From contig NC_085891.1 of NCBI RefSeq assembly GCF_035222375.1, positions 1,612,001 to 1,676,000 of the forward strand: DNA of 64,000 bases. Reading direction: 5' to 3'. Source of the DNA: Podospora pseudocomata (taxonomy: Eukaryota > Ascomycota > Sordariomycetes > Sordariales > Podosporaceae). A model generated the notes under the pieces. It did no database searches and was not told the DNA's origin. It saw only the letters and a program-made list of their open reading frames with translations. The translations under genes and the position numbers were made by a program. The first letter of the stretch is position 1. Every line of letters starts with the position of its first letter. Positions 47,923-59,159 of this stretch are shown piece by piece.

Positions 47923-49126
47923 CCTCAGCAGGCCTCCCTGGGAGAGACTGCGTAGTTTGCTGCCTGCCAGATTGGATGTTTTAACGAAATAGGGGGCTTG
48001 AAAGGAGATGGCCCCAGACGTGATCGAGGGATTCAACCGGGAGCAGCGGAACTCGGTGCGCTTCGGTGTATGGACTTGGAAATAGGCGCTTGCGTGGCGG
48101 TGGTGGTGAAGATGTGCGATTTGATCCAATGGGCCACGAGGTGAGACAAGATGGCAGTGATGGGCCAGAAGACAGGAGGGACAGGAAGATCGTTGGTGGG
48201 TTGGTGCCTGGGTTGTCTGAGGGGTCTTGTGATGGGAGGTGTCCTTGGATGATGTAATGGCCGCCCAAAGCTGCGGCGGCTGTTCTGGGTAGGTGCAGAT
48301 GGCAAGGACTGCGGGAGTTGTGGGAAAGTGTGGAATCAGTTGGAGACGACGAGAGAATCCGGTACGGTACGGTACGGTATGATGCTGTGTCTGACAGCGG
48401 GTCAACTCTCAGGAGGCCAGGCCGGTGTCGATCTGCCCGACTGTGAGGTTTTGTCACGCCTGTCTCTGCGGCCCGTGGTTGTGTCGGTGGGTGTTGCTTG
48501 CAGGCGTAGCTGGGCGTCAGCGGCACGAAAGTGGGGTGATGGGAATCGATAGGCTGGGCACTAACGACCCTTGTCTCCCAAGGTTGCCAAGATGTCAGGG
48601 TTGTTGGACAAGGCAGCCCGTGAGGTTCTTGGGCTACTTTGATGTTTTGACGATGTTCAGGTATAGGTAGGCAATAGATGGGTGGTAGCAGAAGCTGTCA
48701 AATGTGTCTTCAAGGCTGTTTTCAATCATTGCAACTAGGAAGCAGTGGTGGGGTGTACGCTGATGTAATGTTACATGCACCCCAGATGAGCGTGAACAAA
48801 GAACCGAGCTCTTGGGGACACCCATAGTAAACCCATAGATCATCTAAACTACCACTTCATAGTCCTGCTCCCAAAAATGTACATGCCTATACTTGTCATA
48901 AATCATCCGCCGCTTGGAAAGAATACCAGTGCGCCTTCCAGGTTGTTTAACAGAAAAGCAGAAACAGACGAGCCGGAGGAGGGTTTATATCATTCCCAGC
49001 CCCCATTAACGGCCTTGTAAACTTGATGACTGCCCATAGTCAGCCGAACAGTTTCAAGTAGCACTCCAACTCCGTAAGAACCTAAACCCACAAGCCATAA
49101 CCGGATACAACACCACACCTCCGCAA
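47923..49126. other. Intergenic upstream of PTC1, downstream of DID4
   Basis: 1.2 kb holding the PTC1 promoter and leader and the DID4 3' end. It includes a GGTAC repeat (48361-48379, four units). A long open frame on - runs into PTC1 but has no ATG. Confidence 0.5.
48361..48379. repeat. (GGTAC)4 short tandem repeat
   Basis: Four pentamer units in the PTC1 upstream region. Confidence 0.85.
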
Positions 49127-49922
49127 TCATCGTCTGAGACTGTCCAGCCGGGCTTGTAGGTCGTCGTCCCCGGGATCTGCTCCGCCGCCTCCTCCTCCAA
49201 CCGCCTGCGCAATCTTGGTCTCCGGCACGGATTGGGACTGGAGACCTGAAGGTGTTTCGCCGAGCTATAATTTGAATTCAATCAGCACGCCAGAAGAAAA
49301 GTCTTGGCAGCCACTGGTACTTACTGCCTGGCTCAAGTCTACACCAATCTCCTCCAAGACCTGTTCCACAATCTCATCACCCTCCTCTTCAGCACCGACG
49401 TCCATGGCGTCATCAATAGCATCGTCCATCATCTCTTGCCTTTGCTCCATGATGTCGTTCTCCCGCTCAAACTCCATGGCGATTCGCTGGAGAGAGGGAA
49501 GGTTCATAGTACGGTTCATGCTCCCAAGTGCCATCGTAGCACCCTTCATCGCCTGCATCATCTGCTCGTTCGTGCGGTAGGTCTGGAGACGGAGGGAGAT
49601 CTTTTGCAGCTGGCTCTTCATGCCGTAGAACTTGTCAATGTATCGTCTGGTGCGAACCAAATCCTTTGCTTGAATCTTGCAAGCACCCATCTGGCCCTTC
49701 TGGGCGCTCTGGCGAATCTGGGCGACGAGAGCCTTCTCCTGCTTCTCCAGCTTGACGCGCTGCTGGTCCAATTCCCTGATCGCCTTGTCGAGGAGTCGCT
49801 GGTTCTTGCGCAGACGCTCGGCCGGCGTCATGCGCTTGCCGAAAGCCCATTCTAGGATCTTGAGATGGTCAGTCCTGACTATGCTGAGGTGTAGTGGGGC
49901 GGTGCGGGAGACTCACATTCAT
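49127..49922 (-). CDS. did4: ESCRT-III subunit Vps2/Did4 (CHMP2-like)
   Basis: Three exons: 49922-49917 (only ATG AAT), 49858-49325 and 49264-49127, with introns of 58 and 60 nt, giving 225 residues. The protein opens MN-ILEWAFGKRMTPAERLRK, the Vps2 signature. A basic coiled-coil core follows (KQEKALVAQIRQSAQKGQ, LVRTRRYIDKFYGMKSQL), then an acidic second half (DAMDVGAEEEGDE). It ends in a MIM1-like motif, DDLQARLDSLRR, that docks the Vps4 ATPase. Vps2 caps Snf7 polymers on endosomes and recruits Vps4. Length matches the family. It is head-to-head with FZO1. Confidence 0.93.
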
Positions 49923-50716
49923 CTTGCCGGCTGTGATTCTCGAATGTGTGCAGAATTAGGTGTTGAGGGACGATATGCCGGCAGACCTGCTGGGCCGAGG
50001 ACGTGTGTAGTTGAGTCAATGAAAAAACCAAGAGCAGGCTGCGCCGAAGTTGGTGGTGGTCTTGGTTGTCTTGGAGATGCGCTATCAGTCAAGGCAACGG
50101 CCTGTAATCCAGCCGCGGACGCGCAAGCCACTCTGAGGTTTTGAGCCACACCACGCTAAACACGGACGCTGACAGCTTACAGGGAAGCAAACCCACAGTG
50201 ACCTCATCCAAACCCAGCCTTTGCCCCGCAAATTGCATGTGTTCATGACCCCAGGACAAGGTCATGGGAGTCTGTATCTCAAGAGGAAGTGCAGCGATAA
50301 TGCAAGGTGGACTCATTTTGGTCAGAATATGGGATAGTGAATACTGTTAGAGTATATCTAGCTTATTTCTGCTCTTCAGACCCTTTGTTCACCTGTTAGC
50401 CCGCGCGGAGCAGTATCATGATCTTAAAGTATAGAGCTCCATATGAAAGAAACGCCCTATCGGTGCTATCAGAAAATGGAATGCTCGGAAGGGCAACAGC
50501 CAATCAGAATGTGCCTTTCCTTGCGACGAACGGGAGATTTGCCGCTCCGCTAAAAATCATGCGGACGACGGGGAGCCATGATGAAAAATGTCAACCGAAC
50601 AATTGCCCGACCTGCCATAGCCTATGGAAGTACCCAAACCTTCGTTATGAATTTTGACTAGACTGTCCTGCACACCATCTCCCCTCCACCCTCCCGATAC
50701 GTGGCACGCTGTCACC
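49923..50716. promoter_or_regulatory. Shared divergent promoter region DID4/FZO1
   Basis: 794 nt between two start codons facing apart. There is no coding signal. Both transcription starts and leaders must lie here. Confidence 0.55.
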
Positions 50717-53569
50717 ATGAGCCAAGAGTACTTTTCGCCAAAGGGCAAGGGTGTCCGGCGGCCCAACGACAATGCCACTCCCGATGCCGATGCTCATCAT
50801 GAGCCGAGTGACGCCGACTCAAATTACGACCGCCCCGCGCGCGCTTCGACCGCGCCCTCGTACATGACTGTAGGAAACGGTTCTTCGGCAAACGCTGCAC
50901 GACTTCAAGCCATGCTGGAACAAGACTCTGGATACGGCGGCAGCATCGCCGGTGACGACGTCAACTCGTCGCTTTTCAACCCGGCGTCTTCGGGTTGGGA
51001 CAATGTGATTCACGAAGACCGGCCAATGCGTGGCGGCCATAGCAACGAAGCCGACCGCTCCGCTCAGGCCAGCGCCGTCCATCAGCTCTGGTACAATCAG
51101 CACCGAAACACCCTCGGCCGGGCCATCAGCACCGTCGTCGAGCTCTTGAGCGACCTGCAACGCTTCAACGAGACATGGCCTGCCCACTACCCCTCAGTCC
51201 AGCGGGCTGCCCTCGATTCCCCCTCCCACCTGTCATCGAGACCCGGTTTTCACCAGGCATACTCGACCGCCGGTGATCTGGCAAATGGACCGCAGTTTAA
51301 CGCTGCTCAGCCGCCCCTCCGGCGAGCTATGACCTCCGTCGAGGACGCCGCCGCCGCCGCCGAGTCCAGCCGAGCCGCCGAGACCAGAACCGTCGCCGAG
51401 CCCCGTCTTGTGTCGCCTCAGATAGCCCAGGAATTTTCCGTCTTGAAGTTGGATTTGAAGCTTGGTTCCCTCCACCAGACGGAACTGGTACACTCGCTGG
51501 AGAAGAGCTCGGTTGCTGCGTTGCTGGACGGGAAGATTCAGTCCAGTATCAGACATCTACAGGCTCTTCGGGAGCGTATCGAGGACACCTCCAGCAAGGT
51601 CTTGGTCACGGGTGATTTGAACGCTGGCAAATCGACATTCTGCAACGCCCTTTTGCGACGAAAGGTTCTCCCCGAAGATCAGCAGCCATGCACGAGCATT
51701 TTCTGCGAGGTACTGGATGCGAGGGAAAACTGCGGCATTGAGGAGGTTCACGCTGTACACAGGGATGCTGTTTACAACCGTCACGATGAGGCTACCTACG
51801 ATGTGTATCCTCTGAAGGACCTCGAGAGAATTGTGATCGACAACACCGTGTACATGCAGTGCAAGGTATATGTCAAGGACGCCAGGTCGATCGATGAATC
51901 TTTGCTGAATAACGGTGTGGTTGACATCGCCCTTATCGACGCCCCCGGTCTCAATATGGATACCACCAAGACTACAGCTATTTTTGCACGACAGGAGGAG
52001 ATTGATGTTGTGGTGTTTGTGGTCTCGGCCATGAACCACTTCACCCAAACGGGTACTGAGTTCATTCGAGCGGCCGCCGCTGAGAAGGCCTATCTGTTCG
52101 TCGTGGTCAACCATTTCGACAATATCAGGGACAAGGACCGGTGCCAGAAGCAAATTCTCACCCAAATCCGCGGTCTCAGCCCCGCGACATACAAGGAAGC
52201 CGGTGAGCTCGTGCACTTCGTCTCCAGTTCCGCCATCCCAGTAGCACCAAACCCCCCCGGAGGCCCCGGCGGCGGTGGTGGTTCAGGAAGCTCCAGCGGC
52301 GGCGGGTTCGGCGATGACCCGGGTGATAATGACCCCAAGGGCAAGGGCAAAGACAAGGAGATGGCCAGAGACTTTTCTGCCCTCGAGCAGTCTTTGCGTA
52401 GATTTGTGCTGGAGAAGCGCGCTCGCTCCAAGTTGGCTCCTGCCAAGACATATCTCACCAACATTTTGAACGACGTCAACGTTCTCGCCACTGTCAACAC
52501 CGAAGTTGCCCAGGCGGAATACGACCGTGTGAACTCGGAGCTGCAGGCGCTGGAGCCCCAGCTTGAGGCTGGCAAGAGGGCCAGGGCAGAGATCAGCGAG
52601 CAGGTTGACCGGACCATCGAGGACACTTGCCAGGAGGTCTACGACTACTCTCGCACGACCATCAACTCGGCCATCAACCACGCCGGCGATGATAACCTGG
52701 GAATTGAGTACCCCGGTCTCTTCAGCGCCTTCCAGTATGCCGATGATCTCAAGGCTGCCATGCTTTCCCACATTGCCGCCTCGGTCGTCCACTGCGAGGA
52801 GAACGCCAGAAAGAAGACGGTTGCTGGTGTCGAGTCGATCAAGAAGCTGGGTATCAAGCATCTGGGGGATGAGTACCAGAACCTCAACTTCAAGTCGGAG
52901 GTCATGTTCCAGGGCCGGAAGGATGCTTTGGCTCGCCAGGTGGACATTTCTACCGAGTTTGCGGACTTTGTCGACTTTTCGACGCTGATGCAGAGGGAGG
53001 AGAAGGCCGGCATGGCGCTCACGGTGGCGGGTGTGGTTGGTACAACTGTTATCAGTGGGTACAGCCAGGTGAACCTCGCTTTTAGAGCGGCTCAGATTTT
53101 GGGGAGTGAGAACTTGAGGAAGTTGATTATTCCGGGTGTTATTGCTGGTGGTGAGTTTTTTCTTTTCTCTCGTGTGACCATTATCAATAAGCTGACATTT
53201 TCCACAGCTGCTGCTCTGGCGTTTTATGTCCTCTCTCAGATCCCTCACTCCCTTCCTGCCCGCCTCAGCCAAAAGATTGCCACGCAGCTTGAGGCGATGG
53301 ATTATGTTCATCAGAACAGCAGCCGGATTTCGGGGAAGGTGAGGAAGGTGTTGCTCATTCCGGCGAATAACCTCAGGGTTGGGCTGCAAAAGTCGGTGGA
53401 GCAATTGGGCGCGAGGAGGGATGAGACGGTCAAGGTGAGGAAGGAGAGCAGTGATGCGTTGAGGTATTTTGGGAATCTGGTGCAGAGGAGTGCGCATCAG
53501 AGGCAGGTGGTGGAGGGTGTGGATTTGGATGGGCATCCGCCGGGTATGGCGGGGCATCCGGGGTATTGA
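50717..53569 (+). CDS. fzo1: Mitofusin, outer-membrane GTPase Fzo1
   Basis: ATG at 50717 (CACCATGAG) starts a 931-residue protein after removal of a 57-nt intron at 53151-53207. The dynamin-like GTPase has a P-loop GDLNAGKST at residues 299-307, G3 DAPG at 408 and a G4-like VNHFD; the N-x-x-D form also occurs in yeast Fzo1. A Gly/Pro-rich insertion follows the G4 region (52245-52350). Helical heptad regions flank two membrane segments, TVAGVVGTTVISG (about residue 767) and a second spanning the intron junction (LIIPGVIAG joined to AAALAFYVLSQ). Fzo1 tethers and fuses mitochondrial outer membranes. The intron has no stop and is a multiple of three, so an unspliced message stays in frame. Confidence 0.93.
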   Translation: MSQEYFSPKGKGVRRPNDNATPDADAHHEPSDADSNYDRPARASTAPSYMTVGNGSSANAARLQAMLEQDSGYGGSIAGDDVNSSLFNPASSGWDNVIHEDRPMRGGHSNEADRSAQASAVHQLWYNQHRNTLGRAISTVVELLSDLQRFNETWPAHYPSVQRAALDSPSHLSSRPGFHQAYSTAGDLANGPQFNAAQPPLRRAMTSVEDAAAAAESSRAAETRTVAEPRLVSPQIAQEFSVLKLDLKLGSLHQTELVHSLEKSSVAALLDGKIQSSIRHLQALRERIEDTSSKVLVTGDLNAGKSTFCNALLRRKVLPEDQQPCTSIFCEVLDARENCGIEEVHAVHRDAVYNRHDEATYDVYPLKDLERIVIDNTVYMQCKVYVKDARSIDESLLNNGVVDIALIDAPGLNMDTTKTTAIFARQEEIDVVVFVVSAMNHFTQTGTEFIRAAAAEKAYLFVVVNHFDNIRDKDRCQKQILTQIRGLSPATYKEAGELVHFVSSSAIPVAPNPPGGPGGGGGSGSSSGGGFGDDPGDNDPKGKGKDKEMARDFSALEQSLRRFVLEKRARSKLAPAKTYLTNILNDVNVLATVNTEVAQAEYDRVNSELQALEPQLEAGKRARAEISEQVDRTIEDTCQEVYDYSRTTINSAINHAGDDNLGIEYPGLFSAFQYADDLKAAMLSHIAASVVHCEENARKKTVAGVESIKKLGIKHLGDEYQNLNFKSEVMFQGRKDALARQVDISTEFADFVDFSTLMQREEKAGMALTVAGVVGTTVISGYSQVNLAFRAAQILGSENLRKLIIPGVIAGGEFFLFSRVTIINKLTFSTAAALAFYVLSQIPHSLPARLSQKIATQLEAMDYVHQNSSRISGKVRKVLLIPANNLRVGLQKSVEQLGARRDETVKVRKESSDALRYFGNLVQRSAHQRQVVEGVDLDGHPPGMAGHPGY

Positions 53570-54429
53570 GGGGGAGTTATATAGTATGATTGATTGTTGC
53601 ACATGATGAAGATGGGGCGTTATTTGGCTTGGGGGGCTGGAGGGAAGGGGGAAGGTTGGAAAATTGGAGAGGTCCTGAGATGCATACGTGAAAACAGCGA
53701 ACTGATGGGAGGAGAGAAGGGGGGTGAGGGGGGTATGAGTTATATCACAAGAACCTGAGTTATTTTTCTACGCTCTCTTTTTTTTTTTTTTTTTGTGGAT
53801 GAGGATCTCCTAGATGATGGCTTTCTTTTGTTGAGTGTGTGTGATGGTTTGTGGATCGGGGGAGAGAAAAATGTCGAGGTTGTGTAGGCAGGCAGGCAGG
53901 CAGGCAGGCAGGTAGAACAAAACAATCAAATAAGGCCCTCTCCAATTCGATTATTCTCCAGTTCAACAACTGAAGCTTCCCTTTGGTAAACAAACACACA
54001 GCCCTTGTGAGTAATACAATGCTTTTCTTTCCTACTAAACAAACATCGGAACTCTGGAGTCGACAAAACACAAAAAGCTCGCTCACATCCACACTTTATT
54101 GGATTGTGGTGCCCGGCGCCGAAAACTCCCAGAGGCTTACCACTTGGCCATTTGGCACAGAGTGTGCTGCTGTCCTTGTTGGTTGGTAGTTGCTGGAAGA
54201 AATACAAATACCGTGGTTGTGTTGCTCCTTCCTGTTGTCGTCGACAATAAGGAAGCAAGGTGAGACTTTGGATGATGAACTGGGTGGGTGGTGTCTTTCC
54301 CTGTTGTCAAACACAAAACCCGTCAATACAGGGTACCTACTTTAAATGTTTGTACATTTCTCTCATTTCACAGATACATCTATCTACCCTACCCTATCTT
54401 ACACACTCTCTCCTCACTTGCCCACCCAT
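53570..54429. other. Tail-to-tail intergenic with simple repeats
   Basis: 860 nt between FZO1 and MPP-alpha. It contains a T-run near 53780 and a GGCA microsatellite. No gene seen. Confidence 0.5.
53887..53912. repeat. (GGCA)6 microsatellite
   Basis: Six tetranucleotide units plus a partial one, in the 3' intergenic region. Confidence 0.95.
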
Positions 54430-56260
54430 TTAATTCCTCCCCAACTTCCAACTAGCAATAATATCCTGTATCTGCTCCCACCCAATCACCTCCTGCCTCC
54501 CACTCCCATGTTGACTCGCCTCCTGCAACACCACCGTCGGCGCCCCTGACCCCCCGCCCGGGTTGTTCACCAACCCACCAAGCACCTGCTTCGCCACCCT
54601 CCTCAGGTCCTTCGGCGTCAACCGGTTGATCTGGCGCGTCATCTCCCTCACTGGGATCTTCCTCCCGTGAACCTGCACCTGTCTTCCCAAATCTTCCAGC
54701 TCAACCATCCTGCTCTCCAGGTTCATCAGCAAGCTCGACCGGAGCTGGTTCTTGGCCCGGTTGACCTCTACCTCTCCAAGGCCCGTGTACCCCGAGTCGT
54801 GGGTGAGAGCCTGGAGCTCGCGGCACATGACGTGGAGCATGGGGATGGTGCGACCTGGATAACATGAGGCTGCGATGCCGAAGAGACCAGAGTCCTTGTA
54901 GGAGTGGTTGAAGGCTATGCAGGACTCTACCCAGCCGTGTTGGTTGAGGACGTTGGTGTACAGACGAGAGTACATGCCCTTTCCTGGGCCGCCGGCGGAG
55001 AAGGAGCCGCCGCCGCCAAGAAGGGTTTGAAGAGTGGCCAAGGCAAAAATATCTGGAGAGGAGATGGGAAGGCCTTCGAAGCAGAGGTGGATATGGGAAA
55101 ATGTGGGGAGATTGGGGTTGATTGGTGGGGGCTGAGTTGGGAGGGTGAGGAAGCCGCCGGTATAGGTAGCTGGACGGTTGAGGTCGGCTTCGGTGATGGG
55201 GGTGACTACTGGGCGAAGGATTGAGGATGGGGAAGATGACTGTTGTGGGGCGAGGTTCTTGAGAATCTTGCCAAACAGGCCGGAGGGTTGTTCGGGTTCT
55301 GGGGATGTTGGTGGTGTTGAGGCAGCTGAGGAGGCCTCGCTTGATGAGTCGGTGGGAGTGGTTGGTTCTGATACAACCGGTCTTGAACGCTCCATATCAC
55401 CAAAGTATTTCTGTGCAAGCTCAACGGCCTCGGCGTGAGGAACACCGGCAAAGGCCACTACCATGCGGTCTGGTTGGTAGAAGGCGTCCCTGTAGGCCTG
55501 GATAACGTCCTTGTTGATAACGCTCAGCCTCTCCTGAGGGCAGAGCAAGGGGTTCCCTAATGTGTTGTCCTTGAAAGCAGCTGTATGAACCAACTCTGGC
55601 AAGATCAGCTCCGGTTTGGACCAAATCTCTCCCACTTCGTACTCGGCCGTCTCGAGTTGTTGAGCAATTTCCTCGTCGGTCAATCGGGGGTTTCGGATCG
55701 TGTCGGCCAACAGTTCCACGGTGGTAGGAATGGCAGAGTTGAAGGTTGCTGCTTGGTACATCATGGATTCTCTGGAAGAAGCGCATTGGATATTGCCGCC
55801 CAGTTGCTCTACTGTCTCCAACATCTCGTCCGCTGATCGTGATCTTGTCGACTTGAAGGCTAGCCTGTCCATGATGTGACTGGCTCCCCGGAGGGAGTCG
55901 TTCTCGTATCGTGACCCGGCATCGATGTAGACCCCCACTCCCGAGAAGGCATCGGGCAAATCCTCAGAGGCGACTCGAATTCCATTTGGTAGCGTGGTGA
56001 TCTTGTCGGTTTCTGTTGGGTCCTGCAACCGAGGGATATGTTAGCCATATATTGCTGGCCTGACTCTGTCATTGCTCTTCATCTCATCTCACTCTTGTTG
56101 CACGTTTATTAGCCTTTGCCTCCCGATGTGCCCTTTCGTATTTCAAGACATGTTCAGTGGCATAGCGCCTTGGGCCGACAGGCGAGTAACTCGGCCTCGC
56201 GGGGTGCCATGGCAGATGTGTCTGGTTCAACAGCCTCGTGGGCCGGCAGGATCTAAACAT
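54430..56260 (-). CDS. mas2: Mitochondrial processing peptidase alpha subunit
   Basis: Exons 56260-56093 and 56022-54430 with a 70-nt intron give 586 residues. Exon 1 encodes an Arg/Ser-rich presequence (MFRSCRPTRLLNQTH, ending with PRRYATEH) fit for matrix import. Exon 2 starts the M16-family core (TTLPNGIRVASED). Where the catalytic beta subunit has HxxEH, this has HIMDR (about residue 104), as expected for the non-catalytic alpha subunit. The glycine-rich substrate loop GGGGSFSAGGPGKGMY is present at about residues 391-406. MPP removes presequences in the matrix; alpha binds them. An internal Ser/Thr/Pro-rich insertion (about 55255-55400) lies between the two M16 halves. Confidence 0.93.
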
Positions 56261-57045
56261 GACTGCGGCGAGTGGTCCGGCAGCAGCAGACCAGGTGACA
56301 ATCCGGCTTGCGCGAGGCTGAAATATCAAATGCGATCTTCCTGAGGGGGTTGCGCAACTCAACAAGCACCCACCAAGGCAGATCCATCCATGATGTTCTT
56401 GAGCTTATCGATAAGAAATTCGCAGCAGCACTATGGGTGTGCCTTACGTAAGGCTGCGACTACCCTGCACCATCACCAGCCTGCAGCTGGCCAAGCACAC
56501 ACACACAGCCAGCAACACAGTGCGCATGGCCCAGCCAAGTGATGTAAAAAGCAGGGTTGATCAAATCATGCGCCGCGCAGAGCAGAGACAAAGCTGCAAC
56601 GGCTGACCTCGACACCGACTCCTACGACAGACAGAATCTTGGCTGTTCGACTTCGTGAGGGGACACGACAGGAAGGACGGAAAAATAAACACTGGGATAT
56701 CAGAAAACCTGGAAGTAAGGTAATTATCCCAGATATTTCTGGAACACTGAGCTACTACTAGACTGTAAGAGTTTCCCATCGGTCCTGCGGGTGTGGCGGC
56801 CTGGCCGACCGAAGCGGTTGAACCATACATGGCTGCTGCTGACCTTTCTGCCCTATCAGTCGCGCCTAGGGGAAGCCTAGGCTCTGAACGCCCCCCTCAG
56901 CAAAACCCCAAATCTCCCAACCACTAAACCGCGACGTGCTTGTTACGATACCCACCGCAAATTTCACCCCCTTTGACAACGTCTTCCATCTCGCCTCGTT
57001 TTTCTGCCTCCATGTAAACCTCGGTGCGCTCTTTGACTTTGCTCA
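56261..57045. promoter_or_regulatory. Shared divergent promoter region MPP-alpha/DMA
   Basis: 785 nt between start codons facing apart. No coding evidence. Confidence 0.5.
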
Positions 57046-59159
57046 ATGTTTACACAACCTGTAGCCTCGCCCACATCCCCGGGGGCTCCGGTATCACCTG
57101 GTCCAGTCTCGCCCACAAGGACCAGTCGCCTGAGAGGCCTGAGTTACTTTCGTAATTACACCCAGAACCACCTCCTGTCCCGCGAGCACAGCGCCCACGC
57201 CCATGCCCACGCCCACACCAACCAGAGCCACCAACAACACCACCAGGCAAACTCCCCGACTCACAATCCATCCTTGAACTCTCCAGCACTCCCCTCTCCC
57301 GGCCTGCCTATCCCCCCTCCCACGTCAGAAGCCAGCAGCCATTTTAATCATAATAACATCACCAACGCTACTACCAACCACACCCACGGCCACCCCTCGC
57401 ACACAAGTCGGTCCAATCCCTTCTTGCAGCCCGCCCCGACACTAGCCCAACCCCTCGTCCTCCCACCCTCCACCGCATCGCCGACCTCCTCCGGCCTTTT
57501 CCCCGGCGATCCTTTGAATTCTGCCCTCACCGAAAGATCTGGAGGAGTTGGAGGACTTGCCCCTCCCGCCAACACCACCATCATGACCCGGGCTCGTTCC
57601 GCCACCGTGGGGGATGCCGTCTTGTCGCCCGACCCAGGAAGCTCGAGCGCCGACATCCTCCCCTCGATCCGATTCAGCGCCTTTCACGACACCCGTGCTA
57701 CTCGCCCGTCCCTCAAGTTCCCCACCATCTCGCGTACGCTCCCAACTGGCAATGAAGTAATCCGCGTAGGCAGATACTCGGAAAGAGACAACCAGCCCAA
57801 TATCCCCAGCAACATGCCTTCTGCGGCGCCCGTAGGGTTCAAGAGCAAGGTTGTGAGTCGACGGCACTGCGAGTTCTGGTACGAGGATGGCAAATGGTAC
57901 ATCAAGGACGTTAAGAGTAGTTCTGGCACCTTTCTCAACCACATCCGTCTCAGTCCCCCCGGCACCGAGTCGAAGCCATTTGCGGTGAACGATGGTGATA
58001 TTGTGCAGCTGGGTATTGACTTCAAGGGCGGGGAGGAAATGATCTTTCGCTGCGTCAAAATGAGGCTTGAACTAAACCGCGGGTGGCAGAATAAACTTAA
58101 CGCCTTCAAGTAAGTCTCCTCGTACATGTACACCCAGAAATCTGGGCGCCACCCGCTCGAATACTGGCTTCATGTACTGACACTCTGATGCTAGCCTAAC
58201 CTCACACAAACGCCTTCGAAACATGACGGCTGGCTCGGCCCAAGACTCTTCAGCTCAGTCTTACACCCAGGACTGCTCAATATGTCTGAATAGCATCGCG
58301 GTAAGTCTTGGTACCCTGGGCGGACTCCACTTGGTTAGCCAACAAGGTTCTAACTCTGTTGCAGCCATGCCAATCCTTATTCGTCGCTCCATGTTCCCAC
58401 ACATGGCATTTCAAATGCATCCGAGCCCTGCTCAACTCCCCATCCTACCCCATTTTTATCTGTCCCAACTGCCGCGCAGCCGCCGACCTTGAGGCCGAAG
58501 TAGAAGACCCCGAAGAATGGGAGCAGCTGGATTCGGACGAAGGGGCCAAGTCCAACCCTGAAGGGACCTTACTAGCCCCCGCTACCAGCGAAGCCCAACC
58601 ACGAAAGTCTAGGGAGTCTGTCCGGGCCACCCGACAAGCTACCCTGATTGCGCCGCAGCAACCACCTCTTCCAATCCCTGTTCCAGTAATACAAAGCGAA
58701 AGTGAACCAGATGTGGTGATGGTGGATGTTCCAGCACAGCAGCAACAGCAACAGGCACCTCCCGTTGCAGAAATCACACTCATCGACACACGAGAGCCAA
58801 CAACGAGCACAAATGCAAGCCGCCCACCATTTCAACATGCCCAGTCAAGTCCCGTGCCCATTCATCATGCGTCTGGGCACAGGACACCATCTCCTACGGG
58901 TCCGTTAATCGCCGGTAACAACGAGGGGCCGATCACGCCGAGGAATGATGCCGGGCCATGGGTCTTTGACGGAAGTGGGCTGAGGCAGAGGGCGGACGGG
59001 GGAGGAGCAACGGCTCAGGGTGCGCTACCTGCCACTGACACTGCGAGCTTCGAGCGTGTGATGCAGAGTACTAATGAATTTTCTAGGTTGAATGAGCACA
59101 TCGCGAGTCAGCAGCAGCAACCAAGTTCACCACGGGTTCTGCCGTCATTAAGAGATTAA
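57046..59159 (+). CDS. dma1: FHA-RING E3 ubiquitin ligase (Dma family)
   Basis: Three exons (57046-58109, 58195-58300, 58365-59159) with introns of 85 and 64 nt give 654 residues. Residues 1-235 are disordered and Ser/Pro/His-rich, including an alternating HAHAHAH run. An FHA domain follows at about 237-340 (VIRVGRYSERD, SKVVSRRHCEFW, KDVKSSSGTFLN). The RING starts at residue 382: CSIC, then across intron 2 APCSHTWHFKCI and FICPNC. The tail is disordered with a Gln run. The FHA-then-RING order defines the Dma1/Chfr-like group, which links phospho-Thr recognition to ubiquitination in septation and spindle checkpoints. Which yeast paralogue it matches cannot be decided here. Confidence 0.9.

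Noticed and set aside
47923-48405. PTC1 starting at the far end of its long open frame
   Set aside because: The first codon there is TTG and no ATG occurs in frame until 47922. The translated stretch is His/Pro-rich and looks like untranslated sequence for most of its length.
52283-53602. 439-codon minus-strand frame across FZO1
   Set aside because: It is the antisense of the mitofusin coding region; FZO1 motifs on the plus strand are unambiguous.
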